Assembly: GCF_051020985.1 (NCBI RefSeq)
Contig: NC_135003.1
Span: forward strand, 1,326,001 to 1,390,000
Source: Nomia melanderi
Taxonomy: Eukaryota; Arthropoda; Insecta; Hymenoptera; Halictidae
Length of the DNA stretch: 64,000 nucleotides
Direction of reading: 5' to 3'
How positions within the stretch are numbered: position 1 is the first letter of the stretch; each line of letters begins with the position of its first letter. Positions 1 through 12,026 of this stretch are shown here, one piece after another. The notes beneath the pieces were generated by a model, which did not search any database, had not been told where the DNA came from, and saw only the letters and a list, made by a program, of their open reading frames with translations. The position numbers were made by a program, and so were the translations under genes.

Positions 1-115
1 CGACGTTGTGCAGGCCACTTTTCCTCGACCGTTAGCTAGGCTTCCCTCTTTTATGGCCCTTCGTTCACACTTCTTAAAAATATCCTAACACTACGCTGAA
101 AATTCTAGATACTAC
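1..115 (+). repeat. Dispersed repeat, copy 1 (cut by the window edge)
   Basis: This stretch is a clear second copy of sequence at about 48402-48530. Both read through the same succession: a cgacgttg block, a ccactttt block, a cgaccgttag block, a cctcttttat block, cttcttaaaaatatc, and an end at tagatact(a/g)c. The left part lies outside the window. The family is not recognised. It has no visible coding capacity, and I cannot tell whether it is an LTR, a SINE-like unit or a fragment of something larger. Confidence 0.8.
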
Positions 116-452
116 ATACTGTTACAATTATAGGATTGCCAGTTTGGGCGTAAAACGTAGTTTAAAAAAAAACTTTTGGGTCACTTAAAACGTAGTTTTC
201 GATTAAATGATTGATGAATCTTGGTGATTGTATTTGACTATATAGTTATCTGTTTCTGTTGGAATTAGGAACTCTGATAGGAATAACAAGGTGATAGAAT
301 ACTTTTTTAATGATACGTTGGGATTGCTAATTTTTATTGATGAGAAGTCTCCCTTCAAACAAAAGTAGGTGACAGCGCAAATATATGTGAAAAGAATCGC
401 GTTTTTCGAGATAATTAAATTTCATGTGTTTTTTTTTATTTGTGTTTATTTT

Positions 453-600
453 AAGGTGACCACATCAATAGTAAAGTTGTTAGTGACCACCAGTATTTGG
501 ATATATTACTTATTACGCAGTAATACTCATTACAATGATTGATATTAATGAGATTATTGTATAATAATGTACTAGTATATGAATAATAATACAAGATTAA
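453..600. repeat. Older dispersed repeat, uninterrupted copy
   Basis: The sequence matches 23373-23754 on both sides of a TTAA element that is present only in the second copy. Shared words include tttggatatattacttatta and, further on, ttattgtataata and aataataatacaagatt. This copy keeps the join intact (cttattac followed directly by a short AT-rich linker), so it represents the empty site. The open frame across it is AT-rich with no family resemblance and is taken as chance. Confidence 0.7.
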
Positions 601-913
601 TGGAATGAATATATTTTGTAAAATCTTCTTGGCAATATTATGACACAGTCGGTGAAATTTATATGATAAAAATGAACATAAATACGGCATAATTTAGATA
701 ACCGTGAGGTTTAGGGGAGTGCTGAGAAATGTCGCACTAAATTGGACGACAAACTATTTCGATTCAGAGAAACGCTTGTCAGTTGTATGACATCTATATT
801 TGGACTTTCCTTCGTCAGAGAAGACCTAGAGATTCATGAATGTTCTTTTAAAGAATACAAAAAAAGAACATCATTTTCACTGATCAAGAAATAATGGGGA
901 CTTACCGAATTAA

Positions 914-1108
914 CCTATTAACTGTGGAATTTAGTTTGAGAAATCTCCCGTTCTACGCGCAATGAAATCAAAAGATGATGTGTGTACTTGTCAAACGCAA
1001 AGAAGAATTACATGTTTATCTGAAAAAATGAATAATTCATCGTTGAAAGAATTAGTATCATTTCGAGCTTTAAGATAACGTGTACACTCGTCAAACGTAG
1101 TTCACTGG
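914..1108 (+). mobile_element. TTAA-flanked MITE, group A, copy 1
   Basis: The element is 195 bp between TTAA at 910-913 and TTAA at 1109-1112. The left end reads CCTATTAACTGTGG and the right end is its imperfect inverse (CGTAGTTCACTGG). The interior shares a long block with 15126-15349 and 17425-17580, including agaattacatgttatct-like and atcgttgaaagaattagtat words. A TTAA target plus short inverted ends is typical of piggyBac-superfamily elements. There is no open frame, so it would need a transposase from elsewhere. Confidence 0.8.
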
Positions 1109-1112
1109 TTAA

Positions 1113-3885
1113 AGTCTCGTTGTATGTTCGAGATTATGACATACCTAGTTGAAAAATAAACTGAGTAAATGAAAATTGAAATCGGACAATTCCAAACCCT
1201 TCGATTTTAAGTATTGTACGGTACTCGCGTACAACAACCTAATGATACAGTTGTAAAGAATACGTGGCGCAACGTTGAATCACGAATTACACGTTCCGCG
1301 TAATTCTACCGTGACGGCTGTGTTCAGTAAAATATCCCATACCGCGTGTTACATATATGTATAGAAATAACATAAATTATCGGTCAGTATGCGCGTAGGG
1401 TAACGGTGATCGCGAAGGGTGGATATTAAGAGCGTTTGAACCGATTGCTTTGGTAATTTACCCCATGTACTATATACATTCTGTGTGTCATATCTTTCCT
1501 AAATTGTTCGCTGGCGATAATTTCTTCATCATAGATTTTGTTCGATCTGTACTATACGTGGAACAATGTTCAAACTGACAAAATACGGATTTAGAGAATC
1601 TTTGTCATTGAAAGTTTAAGCATTGTAGTTGAGAACTTTCTGAGTCTATTTTGGAAAATAGCGTGTGATAATAATTCTTGAAATTAGATAAAAGCACCAC
1701 TGGTTGACCGATTCAGACAAATTTTCTGTGTGAATAATGGTAAACTTTATTAAATAAAGAGACTCAGTGCGTGAAAATGCACTTTATACTACTTACATCA
1801 TGTAACAAAGCCAACTTTTTTGAAATAGTTATATTACCCAGATTTTGTAGACATCTTTGAAAATTTAATACTTGCGTCAGAAGTTGAGTATCCTTGAAAA
1901 CGAGAAAACTAGTAATTGACCATATGTTACTTCGCAGTTTACCATTTATAGTAACACCAAAAACACTGAAGGTGATTACTTCAGTATCGTTTATTTGCAA
2001 TGATTCTGACAAATTACACGTAGAAGGTCAAATACAAATGAAAAGAAGTTAATTTCTTACCATGAATAATACACTCTTCCTTAACGACAATGTTAAGAAA
2101 ATTACAGTACGGCATACAATCAACGCTAGTGAAATATATCGTTAATTTTTACGATAAACAATTTATTTCGGGTAATACTGTTTTGGAGTTGGGTCGATAG
2201 ATGTTGCAGCATATTTAAAAATTTTATTTTTTACGTTTTCCTGAATAATGCTCAACTACTGATACCAGGTCAATTACAGACCTTTTACTTTAATGTTATA
2301 TTCAATATTAACATCCTATTATTCACATTCTACGCGATATACGCTTTAATGAATGATGTAGTTAGCAAATAAATGAATCTGTATGTATAAATGAATGGAA
2401 GATTTAGTTTCGTCGTACAATGCTTCCTTTCTAACAATATAGATAATTTATCGTTTCATTTTATCATTTATATCTAACGCATTTTCTTGAAACATAATTT
2501 GCTTTGGATAGTATGTAAGTAATACATACGTACATTTTACTAATTCAATCATTAAATAACTCAGGGGAAAGAAAAGAAGATAAAATAAAGTTTGTCAATT
2601 TGGTATTTTTTAAAACGAGGTTCATAGTTTTTTAGCTCGTGTAAAAGATTGACGTTAATACTCGTTTCGATACGACGCAGATAATACCCACATGTATTCG
2701 ACGACATAATAAAATCAACGAGAGGAGGAAAAAACTCTCCAAACTGGCAATCCTATTATTACACGATTATAACGAATTTTCAGTATTAAAATTCTAAAAA
2801 AATGCTTAATATCTTTAAAACGAGAATATTTTATGATATTTATTTATTTATTTAGATTAACTTGAAACATTGAAACTTCGTGCAATCGAATGACTTCACG
2901 ATAAAAATAGCATTCGATTCTTAAAATTACTTTAAGTATGAAAAATCTCAACATTTTGTTACAGACAGAATGTTCTCTAATTTTTAAAAAAAGCATTACT
3001 ACTTCCTCAAAATACAAAATATTTTTTTGTGCGTATAGGTACAACAGAGAAGTGGACCACATCAGAAGAAAATATTAAGCAAACAATGTGCATTCTCGGT
3101 TCTAAATTCTAAGCAGATTGACATGCTATTCATTATAACGCGCGAGGTCTACGAATTGTTAGCAAACAACCCTAAATTTACAAACTTATTTCAATTTGAC
3201 AAATTTCAGATCACGTAAAAGGTATTCTCCGGATTTATGTTAACTTAGTTAGATCAAAGTGTAGAAATTAAACATTAAAATATTTTTAATTTTTAAATAA
3301 AAGTGACAGCAGTAAGAGTTGACAAAAATTTTTTTTATCATCTGAAGACGTTCGGACACATCCGCTTCTTGACCACGTCAGATTGTATTTCATGGAAAAA
3401 CGGAAATGTTTATTTTCATATTGATATTGTACTGGATCGAGGATTAGATTGTCATCTTGCTTCGGTCAGCATCGGCGAAAGTGTTTTTTACGTCTAGCAC
3501 TTCATAATGCTCTTTTAATGCTCTTTTAATACTGATTAATCCTCTTTTGTTCGATCGATCAAGTACTTTTCTCCACGAGTAATACTCTATACAGGCTTGT
3601 TTGGCGTAATAACATTTAATGGGTAATTAATTTCGACACGTTTCGCGGCTTATTATATGCAAATCCATTTCGCCATTCTGGAAAAAAGAAAAATTTAGAT
3701 TATATTGGGTTTAAAAAACGCAGCTGGTAATTGCGTGCGTGTCAACTAACACGTTCAGCACTATAATCTTGTTTCGTACGAAAAATATCCTCGGTACATA
3801 ACAAATATTCGTTCACAATCTATTAAACCCTAATCATTTCCTTCGAATAAAATTAATAATAGGTCACTCATTATTCATTCGCCGG
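1113..3885. other. AT-rich non-coding stretch
   Basis: I see no gene, RNA gene or strong repeat here. The short open frames on both strands (the longest 82 codons, 1764-2012 minus) have AT-driven composition (Phe, Ile, Leu, Asn, Lys) and no motif. They are the length expected by chance in sequence this AT-rich. Confidence 0.6.
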
Positions 3886-3889
3886 AATA

Positions 3890-4215
3890 GTGGACGCAAA
3901 GGAGGGGACCGGCGAGGGAGCCGAGACGAGTCGAGCCGAGTCGTGCCGGTAGAGGGGTGATATCAATAAATGTCGTAAATACGTTATTTTTAGTATCCTC
4001 CGCGGCTTACAGTGGTTAACTATACCAGCGTGGAGATATCTTTAATCATCGCACGGCTGTTTGCCATCCGCAACATCGATGTACAATTTATGCGACCGAG
4101 CATCGACAAAGTATAATACTACGGATGGAAGATTTCCACGGGCGCAACGTTGACACTCGCGGGAATTTCGCGTCATCTACGAGTCCATTTCTATGCATCG
4201 AACAGAGATAGCAGT
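3890..4215. other. GC-rich island with a repeated gagtcgagccgag-type motif
   Basis: GC content rises sharply at 3890-3960, where gccgag, gagtcg and gccgagtcg follow one another. A moderately GC-rich block with many CpGs follows to about 4215. There is no open frame of note on either strand. It could be a regulatory or conserved non-coding island, but only conservation data could show that. Confidence 0.4.
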
Positions 4216-4288
4216 AAATAAGCTATCGAAATGAAGAGTTTTTTGGTGAATCGGTGAAAGGTCGGGGAAATTAGTGAGCCAATTTTAA

Positions 4289-4639
4289 CCTCTTATGCTG
4301 GAAAGACGTGCAACGCACGTCGAGATGTTTTTGTTACAATACTGACAATGCGTAACAATAGCACCGCCAACATTTTTACAGTTATTATACTTTTAAAAAA
4401 TCATTCGTTAAAACCAACTCTACTCAATGAAAAAGCATTTTAAAAAATCATATTCGGACGAAACACATTGAAATACTAGAATTATTAATAACCGTAATGG
4501 CGCTATAGCTATACTCCATCGCTCCATACAGAATGATTAATAAACAAAATTACTGTACATATTTGCGTAAAACAGACAAAAACAAAGTTGTTCACGCAAT
4601 ACTTTGCCAAATATTGAAATTAATTTCCAACGCAAGAGG
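4289..4639 (+). mobile_element. TTAA-flanked MITE, group B, copy 1
   Basis: The element is 351 bp between TTAA at 4285-4288 and TTAA at 4640-4643. The left end is CCTCTTATGCTGGAAAGACG and the right end CGCAAGAGG, the inverse of CCTCTTGCG. Both ends and much of the right third match the longer relative at 8803-9414. It is non-coding, and the TTAA target with inverted ends points to the piggyBac type. Confidence 0.82.
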
Positions 4640-4643
4640 TTAA

Positions 4644-5405
4644 TGAAACGATCACGCGAAAGGCAATTCCGAAAATAAGTTTGACTTGTTGCGAGATGAA
4701 CATTACTATGTAACTGTGATTAATTTTAAAACGTTCGATCATTTGCGTTATAAATGAACTTTGTTTTTTTTTTTAGAGAAAAAGAAGACAAATGATTAGA
4801 TAACGATGGTAGAACACGAATTTTGTAAGCAATACCGCAAGACGGTACGCTAAGCGTGATTCGTGCGTAATTGCGAGTTTCGTGAGTCATACACCTCGGT
4901 TTGATGTTGTGTGATTACGATGTACCAACACCAATGCCATTCACCTGAGCAACAGTAATAATTATGGAAATATGGAATGTTGCTAATGGTTGGGTAATTT
5001 CAAAATTTAGAATCAATTTGACGTTGGAAATAAATGACTGGCTTCGTATGGATTCCATACACTTTGTTTTCACTCATTTCCCGTTATTAACCCTTCTCAG
5101 CAGGTACTCATATATTGAAGAAGATATCGATCTTCGCAGATGGAGAAATGGAAAGTATTAAGTTCAGTATTGCGAAATAAATTAAGGTAAATAATGATAA
5201 ATACGAATATTATTAGATACTTTTCATGACTAGCAGCACCAAGGTTGACGGTTTAGAGTAAAATGAATTCATGTTCTATAAATTTTACAATTTAAGCCAG
5301 TTACGCAGGGAAATCTGAAATCATTGTAGTCTGTGTTTAAAAAGTTAGAATTGTTTACCCGTTGTTTGATGAACTCGATTTAAATCAATTTAGGCATAAA
5401 AAATG
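4644..5405. other. AT-rich non-coding stretch
   Basis: No supported gene is present. A solitary TTAACCCTTCTCAG word at 5087-5100 resembles the left end of the TTAA elements, but no matching right end lies within a few hundred bases. The 65-codon open frame at 4964-5161 shows no family motif. Confidence 0.5.
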
Positions 5406-5409
5406 TGAA

Positions 5410-5790
5410 TCGGATCGATCCGTGATAGAGACTCAAATCAGACTGACTCAAGACTGATTATACCTATTGTTGGAGCATTGGGTTTAGAGACTGAGGGTCG
5501 AATGCTCGGGAATCTCCGGATTTAGGGATTCAATTCTAAGCACTCTTCAGAATCTAGCTTGAGATTATCTAATTTCGGGACTTTCAAAATTAGGGATAGC
5601 GTGAATACATTTCTGTATTAGGGTCCTTAGATTGAGGGTTCAAGTCTCAGAGGTGAGGATTGCCTACTTCATTCAATCTTATATTAGTTTTACTCGAGTC
5701 TCTAACTTTTGAGATGGTTCAGTTCAAGTTCCTTAGTTTTGAAATGATCAAACTTAAATGTTTCAATCTCAGGTTGGATGAGACCAGATA
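5410..5790. repeat. Degenerate tandem-like repeat (gagactcaa / ttagggattcaa words)
   Basis: About 380 bp is built from recurring, diverged short words: agactcaa, actcaagact, tttagagactgaggg, tttagggattcaa, ttgagggttcaagtctcag and similar. The period is irregular (roughly 15-25 bp). It looks like a decayed minisatellite or cryptically simple DNA. The open frame at 5660-5917 falls partly in it and has no recognisable family. Confidence 0.5.
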
Positions 5791-6189
5791 CGTTCTTAAT
5801 TTGTTTTACTTTACGCTAAGTTTACTTCATTTCAGTACTGGGGTAAGAGAAAAAGTAATATTAAATAACTGTATGGGTAAATTGCTTGAAAGCCTATTTC
5901 CTCATCCTATTTCTTGATAACTATTTGAGTCTATCAAGAGTTATTAATAATGAAGGATAAATTATTTCACGTTGGGAACCGTTGCAGAGACTGTTTACAG
6001 TCGAGCAGTATGTCGTCACAAGACGTTTAAACTGCTATTACATATCTCTAACTTCTTCAACCAACAGAGCTATTGCAACAACTTGCTTATTTCTAACAGT
6101 TATCTACGATACAAAAATAATAATATTCGTAGTCAGACGCTAACAATGTATAATTCGAAAATTAGCATTTTCGATGGATGCTCGTAGCG

Positions 6190-6870
6190 TGACTACGCGT
6201 TCGAAGTGATTAATGCGTCATCGTGTTCAGAGCGTGAAACCGGCGTGGGCGTAATTTATACGAAGCGACAGCGGTTTCAGTTTCGAAGGTGTCGGGAAAT
6301 TCGATTTATCAGTGGGCACCGGTTCAAACATTCCAAGCTTGTAAACACCGGTGTTTCCTTTTCCTCGGCTCGTGTGGTTGCGAACTCGCGAGTTTGCAAC
6401 ATGTGCCGGCGGGGAGACGAGTTCTCGTCCTTTTTTGACGTGAAAGGAGCGACGACAGGTTTTCCTCGGCTCGCAGGCTTTTCGTGTAATCTCGTAAAAG
6501 GGGTGCGCTCGAGAAGGATTTAGGAAGCTCGGTTGGAAGCGGGAAGGGGTGGGAAGCTTAACTGGATCGATCGGCTCGGCGCGCGGCAGCATCGGCGGCT
6601 CCGGTTCGAAAAACTTGGCTCGATTTTCATCGCATCGATGGATCAGCTCCTGAGCTCGACGTCGAAAGATTCTAAATCTTGAGGTCAAGATCGACATTCG
6701 AAAGTTCGGAAACTACCGCGGACCTTGATCCGAACGTGACTGAGCGTCACTTATCGGGCAACGCGACCGAACTCATCCGAAACCGAAGTTGCCATTTTCT
6801 GCGACAATCGTGGAGCTTCGTAACCCCTCGTTTTACGAGGTCGGTGTTCCTAAGGCGTTTAGTATTCGAA
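6190..6870. other. GC-rich CpG island with palindromes, possible promoter or 5' exon
   Basis: A GC-rich block rises abruptly from AT-rich flanks. It contains a perfect 14-bp palindrome AAACACCGGTGTTT (6343-6356) and a 24-bp palindrome with one mismatched pair at 6377-6400 centred on CTCGCGAG. Open frames of 105-156 codons exist on both strands, rich in Arg, Pro and Ser. They overlap each other and resemble no family, so I regard them as by-products of high GC. A promoter, 5' UTR exon or conserved non-coding element is possible. Confidence 0.45.
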
Positions 6871-6919
6871 CGACGAACCCCGTTCAAATTCAAATCTGGA
6901 TTTTGTTATTCCTTTTTAA

Positions 6920-7138
6920 CCCTTAATATCACGGTGGTATCGGACAGACACATTTGCAAATTGACTTTTTCTTTCCTGCAAATTGTTCTTCTAAGTAGAT
7001 AATAATATTTATGACTCGAATCAAATAATGAGAATAAATTATTACTTTATTTTAATGTGACGCGAATTTTTAGTGATATGTTTATCGAACATTACTGATC
7101 ATCAGTCATGATACAAAAGCGTATTGGGTTGTTAAGAG
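6920..7138 (+). mobile_element. Possible TTAA-flanked element (weak ends)
   Basis: The segment is 219 bp between TTAA at 6916-6919 and TTAA at 7139-7142. The left end CCCTTAATATC and the inverse of the right end, CTCTTAACAACCC, agree only over the first few bases. The length and TTAA boundaries fit the other MITEs here, but TTAA is common in AT-rich DNA and this could be chance. Confidence 0.35.
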
Positions 7139-7741
7139 TTAATTTCGTATTTTAATAGAAAATTTGAAATTTTCAACTAAGTTTTTACATAACCTGCTTA
7201 CTTAAAGCTTTAATGTATTGTTATTGTTTGCTCGGGCAAATCTATTTTTCCTTGTCGTTATGGATTATATAATAATACAGTGGAGTAAGAATCAAATTGA
7301 ATTTAGAGCTTGTTCAGCAAAGTGTTAGCGTCAGAACCAACACTTTATTTGTATTTACATTCAGTTCTTATCATAAAGAGGAATTACATTTATTCATGCT
7401 AAAACGAAAAATTGATATAAACTTGTTTTGCACCATTTTCAATAACATTGATTTCAAAAATACATCAAGCATGAATGTCATTTTGTTCATTTCCTTTAAA
7501 ATCGAGTTTGTTCACAATACAATTTTTCGAGACAAAAATTTATATTGTATGTTTGTGTTTTTTGAAACTCATTTTCAGTTTTATGTGTAGTAAACTAAAA
7601 CTGCAACTAAAACTAAAAATAAAACTAAGATTAAAAAGAAGACAACTATAAACAAACAGATTTATTTAATTGAGCTTAAAAGTTACCGTTGCGTCAGGTT
7701 TGAGGTTTAAAAACGGAAAGAGGGTATTATGTAAGTGCAAG

Positions 7742-7826
7742 TACTCACAAAAATATCCACCCACCTTCTTATATAATATATTTTACATATTTAACGAATA
7801 TTGGAGTTACCAAGTATAATTTATAT
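7742..7826 (+). repeat. Dispersed repeat shared with 41523-41615
   Basis: Tactcacaaaaatatccaccc, then tataatatattttacatat, then tttaacgaatattggagtta recur in the same order and orientation at 41523-41615 with scattered changes. The actcataaaagtatccg form of the second copy resembles Tc1-like transposon termini, but I cannot confirm that. No coding sequence is attached. Confidence 0.6.
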
Positions 7827-7903
7827 TGACATCAATCTTAATTTACGTGTTCATGTTAAAACATATTCAATTATGTATTTTAAATAAAATTATACAAATA
7901 ATG

Positions 7904-8288
7904 GTGTTATTTTAATTTCAAATTACTTTCATATTCACTGAATAGTCAAGTTCTAATGACTGTAACCATGTTACACCGAATCAACGTTAATTGGAATAGT
8001 GTTAAACGAGGTCTTATTGTGTACGGAATACATTTTAGCAAAGTGTCTAATGTATTTTTAGTAAAATGTACATTTTTTAATTGAATCATATTATATTTAA
8101 TTGAATTGTATATTCAATAAAAAAATATATATTTTACTAAAAATTAGACACTGCTAAAATGTATTCCATATACAATAGGACCTCATTTAACACTATTCCA
8201 ATTAACGCTGATTCCGTGTAACATGGTTACAGTCATTAAAATCTGACTATTCAGTGAACATGAAAGTAACATGAAATTAAAATAACAC
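7904..8288. mobile_element. Foldback element: near-perfect 385-bp inverted repeat
   Basis: Two arms of about 185 bp are inverse copies with roughly 90% identity by eye, meeting near 8098 with almost no spacer. The outer ends are GTGTTATTTTAATTTCA (7904-7920) and its inverse at 8272-8288. Shared arm words include gactgtaaccatgttacac, ttaattggaatagtgttaaa and gaatacattttagca. A transcript through it would form a long hairpin. It could be a foldback-type MITE or a head-to-head duplication; no target duplication is obvious. Confidence 0.9.
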
Positions 8289-8439
8289 TTGCTTATTCTT
8301 AGTCGCATGTTTCCCCTTATCCCAGTTTCCTGTATGTTAAGATGACCTGATTGAACACCTTTTCGTTTAATGGTTTGTTTTATAAGAACATATTTGAAAC
8401 GTTATTCAGAGTATGACTGTAACTGTATGCAGTGTTCAC

Positions 8440-8760
8440 CAGTGTTAGCCGAAAAATATAATTAATCCGGAAATGAATCGAGCGGGATAAAACGCATGCG
8501 CGGCTGGGAAATAAGAGACCGGGGCGAGCCACGGTTCCCTACCTTCTGTTCCGAGAAAAATGGTGGAGCAGGGGCTCTCGCAGCCGTTTACGGTCAAATA
8601 GCACGATGCCCGGCTAACATTGAATGAGCACCTTATTAACTGGGTCGGGTTTCCGCAGGGGGCAACCAGAGCATCCCTATTCACGTCTTTCTTATCCCAG
8701 CCGGTCCTACGCACTCCTCTTCGGGATCAATTCATTACGCGAGACCTATAACGCACATCT
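8440..8760. other. GC-rich island of unknown role
   Basis: A sharply bounded block of about 300 bp with many CpGs lies in AT-rich surroundings. An 89-codon frame on the minus strand (8445-8714) has no recognisable domain and ordinary composition, and no convincing splice sites frame it. Its sharp boundaries suggest a conserved non-coding element or untranslated exon, which is inference only. Confidence 0.4.
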
Positions 8761-8802
8761 GTATCATATTAAAATAAATGGTAATCAATAATTATTTTTT
8801 AA

Positions 8803-9414
8803 CCTCTTGCGCTGGAAAGACGTGTCACACTCGCCGAGATTGTTTTGTTCTAAAATTGCCAACGACGTCTTATACACATCGATAGCCTCGTTGCATTACA
8901 CATATTAGATTGTTTTGAAATGTGAATGGCTGACTTGCCAAATCGATTAACTCCATTTTTTGAATTTTTAAAATAAAACGCTTCATTGGCTCTTGACTTT
9001 TCATATTCAAAATAAATTTCCTTGTTATTGGGTGTGATACCACGAAACAACAAACATTCTATTGCCTATGAAAAACTTGCAGTAATAATAAAAATTATTT
9101 CAGAGTTATACTATTGTATACATTTCACATATTCTTTAGATTAAAACTACACCTGTAATAATCAAGTAAAATACGTTCTATAATGATTATTTAATTTTCT
9201 TTTCAAAGGGAAATTTTGAAAATCATAGTATAGCTATTGCGTCACTTTTCTCCAGTTTTTGTTTTACGGAGTTCATCGATTTCGCAAGTGACTCATTCAT
9301 GTGTCACTCTATACAAAATTATTAATACAAAAATTAGTGTTCGTATCTGTGTAAAATAAGTAAAAACAAAATTCTTCGCACAAGACTTTACAAAATCTCT
9401 GAATTCGCAAGAGG
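8803..9414 (+). mobile_element. TTAA-flanked element, group B, longer copy
   Basis: The element is 612 bp between TTAA at 8799-8802 and TTAA at 9415-9418. The left end is CCTCTTGCGCTGGAAAGACG and the right end CGCAAGAGG. The ends match 4289-4639, and the right part shares several blocks with it (for example caaaattattaata and taaaaacaaa-like words). It has no open frame that looks like a transposase, and the 67-codon frame inside (8850-9053 minus) shows no DDE-type motif. It is probably a less deleted derivative than the 351-bp copy. Confidence 0.82.
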
Positions 9415-9418
9415 TTAA

Positions 9419-11190
9419 CTCTTTCACCTTTGGTACCCGCCTTAGTCATCATCACCTATAAAACGATTAGTAGCTACTAACACTAACTACACTTATTATT
9501 CCGAATTAGGTTTACTGAAAAGGAAACGGAGAATTTCGGCGATTTCTTTTTCATATAATTAATTTTTTAACCAACAGTTGTAAAGTATGTTTGAAAGTAT
9601 GTTTTTAGGAGCGTCTGCAAAAGTGATTTGTTTATAATTCGTTATTGTCTCTACAGTCTGGCCACAATGTAGTCAATGTTTTCTGTGAACAGCACCTGTG
9701 GTGTCGAAAGTATCTTTTTTACATTTTGTTTGAAACAGAAAACAAAAAGGATTCTTTGAAGTGCATGGAACTGAGTTGATCGTGCGAAGCTTTATTTAAA
9801 TCGGGTTTTTCTTTGAAATCTAATAGGCAATGACTCGAAAAACAAATTAAAATGGGTATAGCCGAATAAAGGGGATAAAAAACTGCCCCCAAACTAAATT
9901 AATTGATATTTACGCATATCACTCGATAGACTTTTTGAAGAAAACTTTTTCTCTTAAGTTTCAAATTCATCCCTCTTATTAGGATAGTTATAGGGCGAAA
10001 AGCAATTTATGGTTTAATCCCTATATCTTTTCTTCTACTTGCTGAAAGCTTGTGAAAAAAATCAAACTTATTCTACATATTGTGAATTCCAATAATGATT
10101 TTATCGTTATTTATTTCTTAAAAGGAGTATTTTTCGAATCAAGTTATGTAAATTTTAAATAATAAAATAATTTAAATGTTTCTCTTCTCACTTCTCCGAA
10201 TCTTTAATATAAATAGTGATATCAACGCTTAAGAGAAATCGGTATAAGATATTCTCGTTAATTTTTGAACTTGGAATTTGTAATTCAAGCAAAACTACAC
10301 GCGCCTATGGCAATGCGAAATAAAAATATCGAAACAAAAATAGAAACTTATTCCACACCCACCATTGTCCCTAGATTCGATACTGAAAGGTACTCATTTC
10401 TCCCGAGCCTTTCGAAACAATTTAAATGGAAAAAATTTGTTAAATTTCGATGAAGTAAAAAGTGCAATACAATTATTTTTATATAAATCATAAATAATAA
10501 TAAATCTGGAAATTTTTATAAAGAAAGAACAGTTCAACTACTGCAGAGATAAGAAACTGTCATAAATGTAGGATCGGTGTTGCACTGAACTAACAGCCTG
10601 GGTAACGTATAATCACTAGATTTAATCAATAAATTGTACAAAAACGCTAAAAGGTACGAGGCGTTCTTCTTGCCAATGTTCCAACACGACTGATTCTCTC
10701 TACCCTCACGTTGACGTCGTTCGTCTTTTTGTTTCGTCGCGAGCGCACCGAAGCTTGCTCGTCGTCCTCCGATCTCGATACATTGTATCTACCGCTACTC
10801 GCGCGCTACATTCTTCATAAATAGCTATAGAAAATAGTAGTTCGATGTGAGCAGAAGATGGTCCAGAAATTGAATTTGTAGGCGATACATTGAAATGGAC
10901 AGAACTTACGACAATCTAATAATAATGGCACCTGTACTTAGACACACCACCGATTGAAAACTTTCAATCACTCTTTTATTTTCTAGGAATACAGTCTAAT
11001 ATACCAGAATAGTATATTAAAGCAAGATTGTCTATTTGTAGATGTTTCGCAAAGTGATTAGAGGAATATGCCCCATACGAAATAAACGAATCGTCGAAAT
11101 ATCTGAAACAGTAAGAAAATATAAAACACGCTTGATCGAATAATCTTTCTAACTTCTTACTATTTGAAGTATTCAGTAGTATTGGAACAT
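9419..11190. other. AT-rich non-coding stretch
   Basis: There is no supported gene. A slightly more GC-rich patch at 10660-10810 carries several CpGs and no meaningful open frame. The remainder is AT-rich with only short chance frames. Confidence 0.5.
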
Positions 11191-11199
11191 TGAAAAGTA

Positions 11200-11790
11200 T
11201 GTAAATCTGCCTGTTCGCACTCCCTGACCCACAAACTGATAAAAATTCTTAAACGATCGGACACTTTTCACTGGCAATGTGCATATCGCGTTCACACACG
11301 ATGCAAATGATGGAATTGATCATTCGAAACCTAACCGCTCGAACGCATTCGCTCGTATTTGCTTGTTCATGTTCATTCACGTTCATTCATTACGGTTACA
11401 CTCGTAGCGATGCTCGATGCTCGTCGTTCGTGTTCGTTCGTTAGCGTAGACAGGTCCTTGGACTGTTCATAAATTGAGCTTCTGTCGGCGAAGACCTTTC
11501 CGAAGGAAGGGAACGAAGCGTCGGGCACCTATCGCGTATCCCATCGTGCCTGGTCGACCGACAACTGTCGGATTCCAGGTTACCGTGGAATGAAGGCCAG
11601 GCAATCGCGATGCTCGCGAGACAAATTGACGGTGTTCAAGTTAGTTGCTTCGTTCGCTACCGAAGCCAATCGAACTGTTCGCCCTGACCGAGAGGAAAAC
11701 AGGCAATCGTCCGTGGAGTCGTTTCACTTTTATATTTCTTTAGAAAATTGGCGACACCACCGGGATACGCAATAGCTGACAAAGATTAAC
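11200..11790. other. Moderately GC-rich island with gttcattca tandem words
   Basis: CpG-rich sequence with short direct repeats near 11362-11445 (gttcatgttcattcacgttc and the related cgttcgtgttcgttcg). A 61-codon frame at 11590-11775 plus resembles nothing known. The block may be regulatory or an untranslated exon; no promoter motif can be fixed with confidence. Confidence 0.35.
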
Positions 11791-12005
11791 TGACTTTTAT
11801 CGTGAATCTACGGGAATTGATACTTCTATAGATTCCCATAGATCTATCTGATTGGACATCGTCGACGTTCAATGAATTATCGCAATGAACACGACTGAAC
11901 AATGCCTGACGGTTGTGTTTCAGTAATTAGGGTTGGTAATTTGGCGTTTACCGAGGGAAAAATGGACAAATGGCCTTACTTAACCCTATAACCCCTCTCA
12001 CTTGG

Positions 12006-12026
12006 AATGCCAGCGCAGCTGGCATT
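12006..12026. promoter_or_regulatory. Short perfect palindrome (AATGCCAGC / GCTGGCATT)
   Basis: Two 9-bp arms are separated by GCA. The palindrome lies 16 bp after a TTAACCCTAT word (11990s), which may be a solitary MITE end. It could be a protein-binding site or a small stem-loop within transposon debris. The function is unknown. Confidence 0.35.

Noticed and set aside
6227..6697. 156-codon minus-strand frame in a GC-rich island
   Set aside because: An Arg/Pro/Ser-rich product of GC content with an overlapping 105-codon frame on the other strand and no family resemblance.
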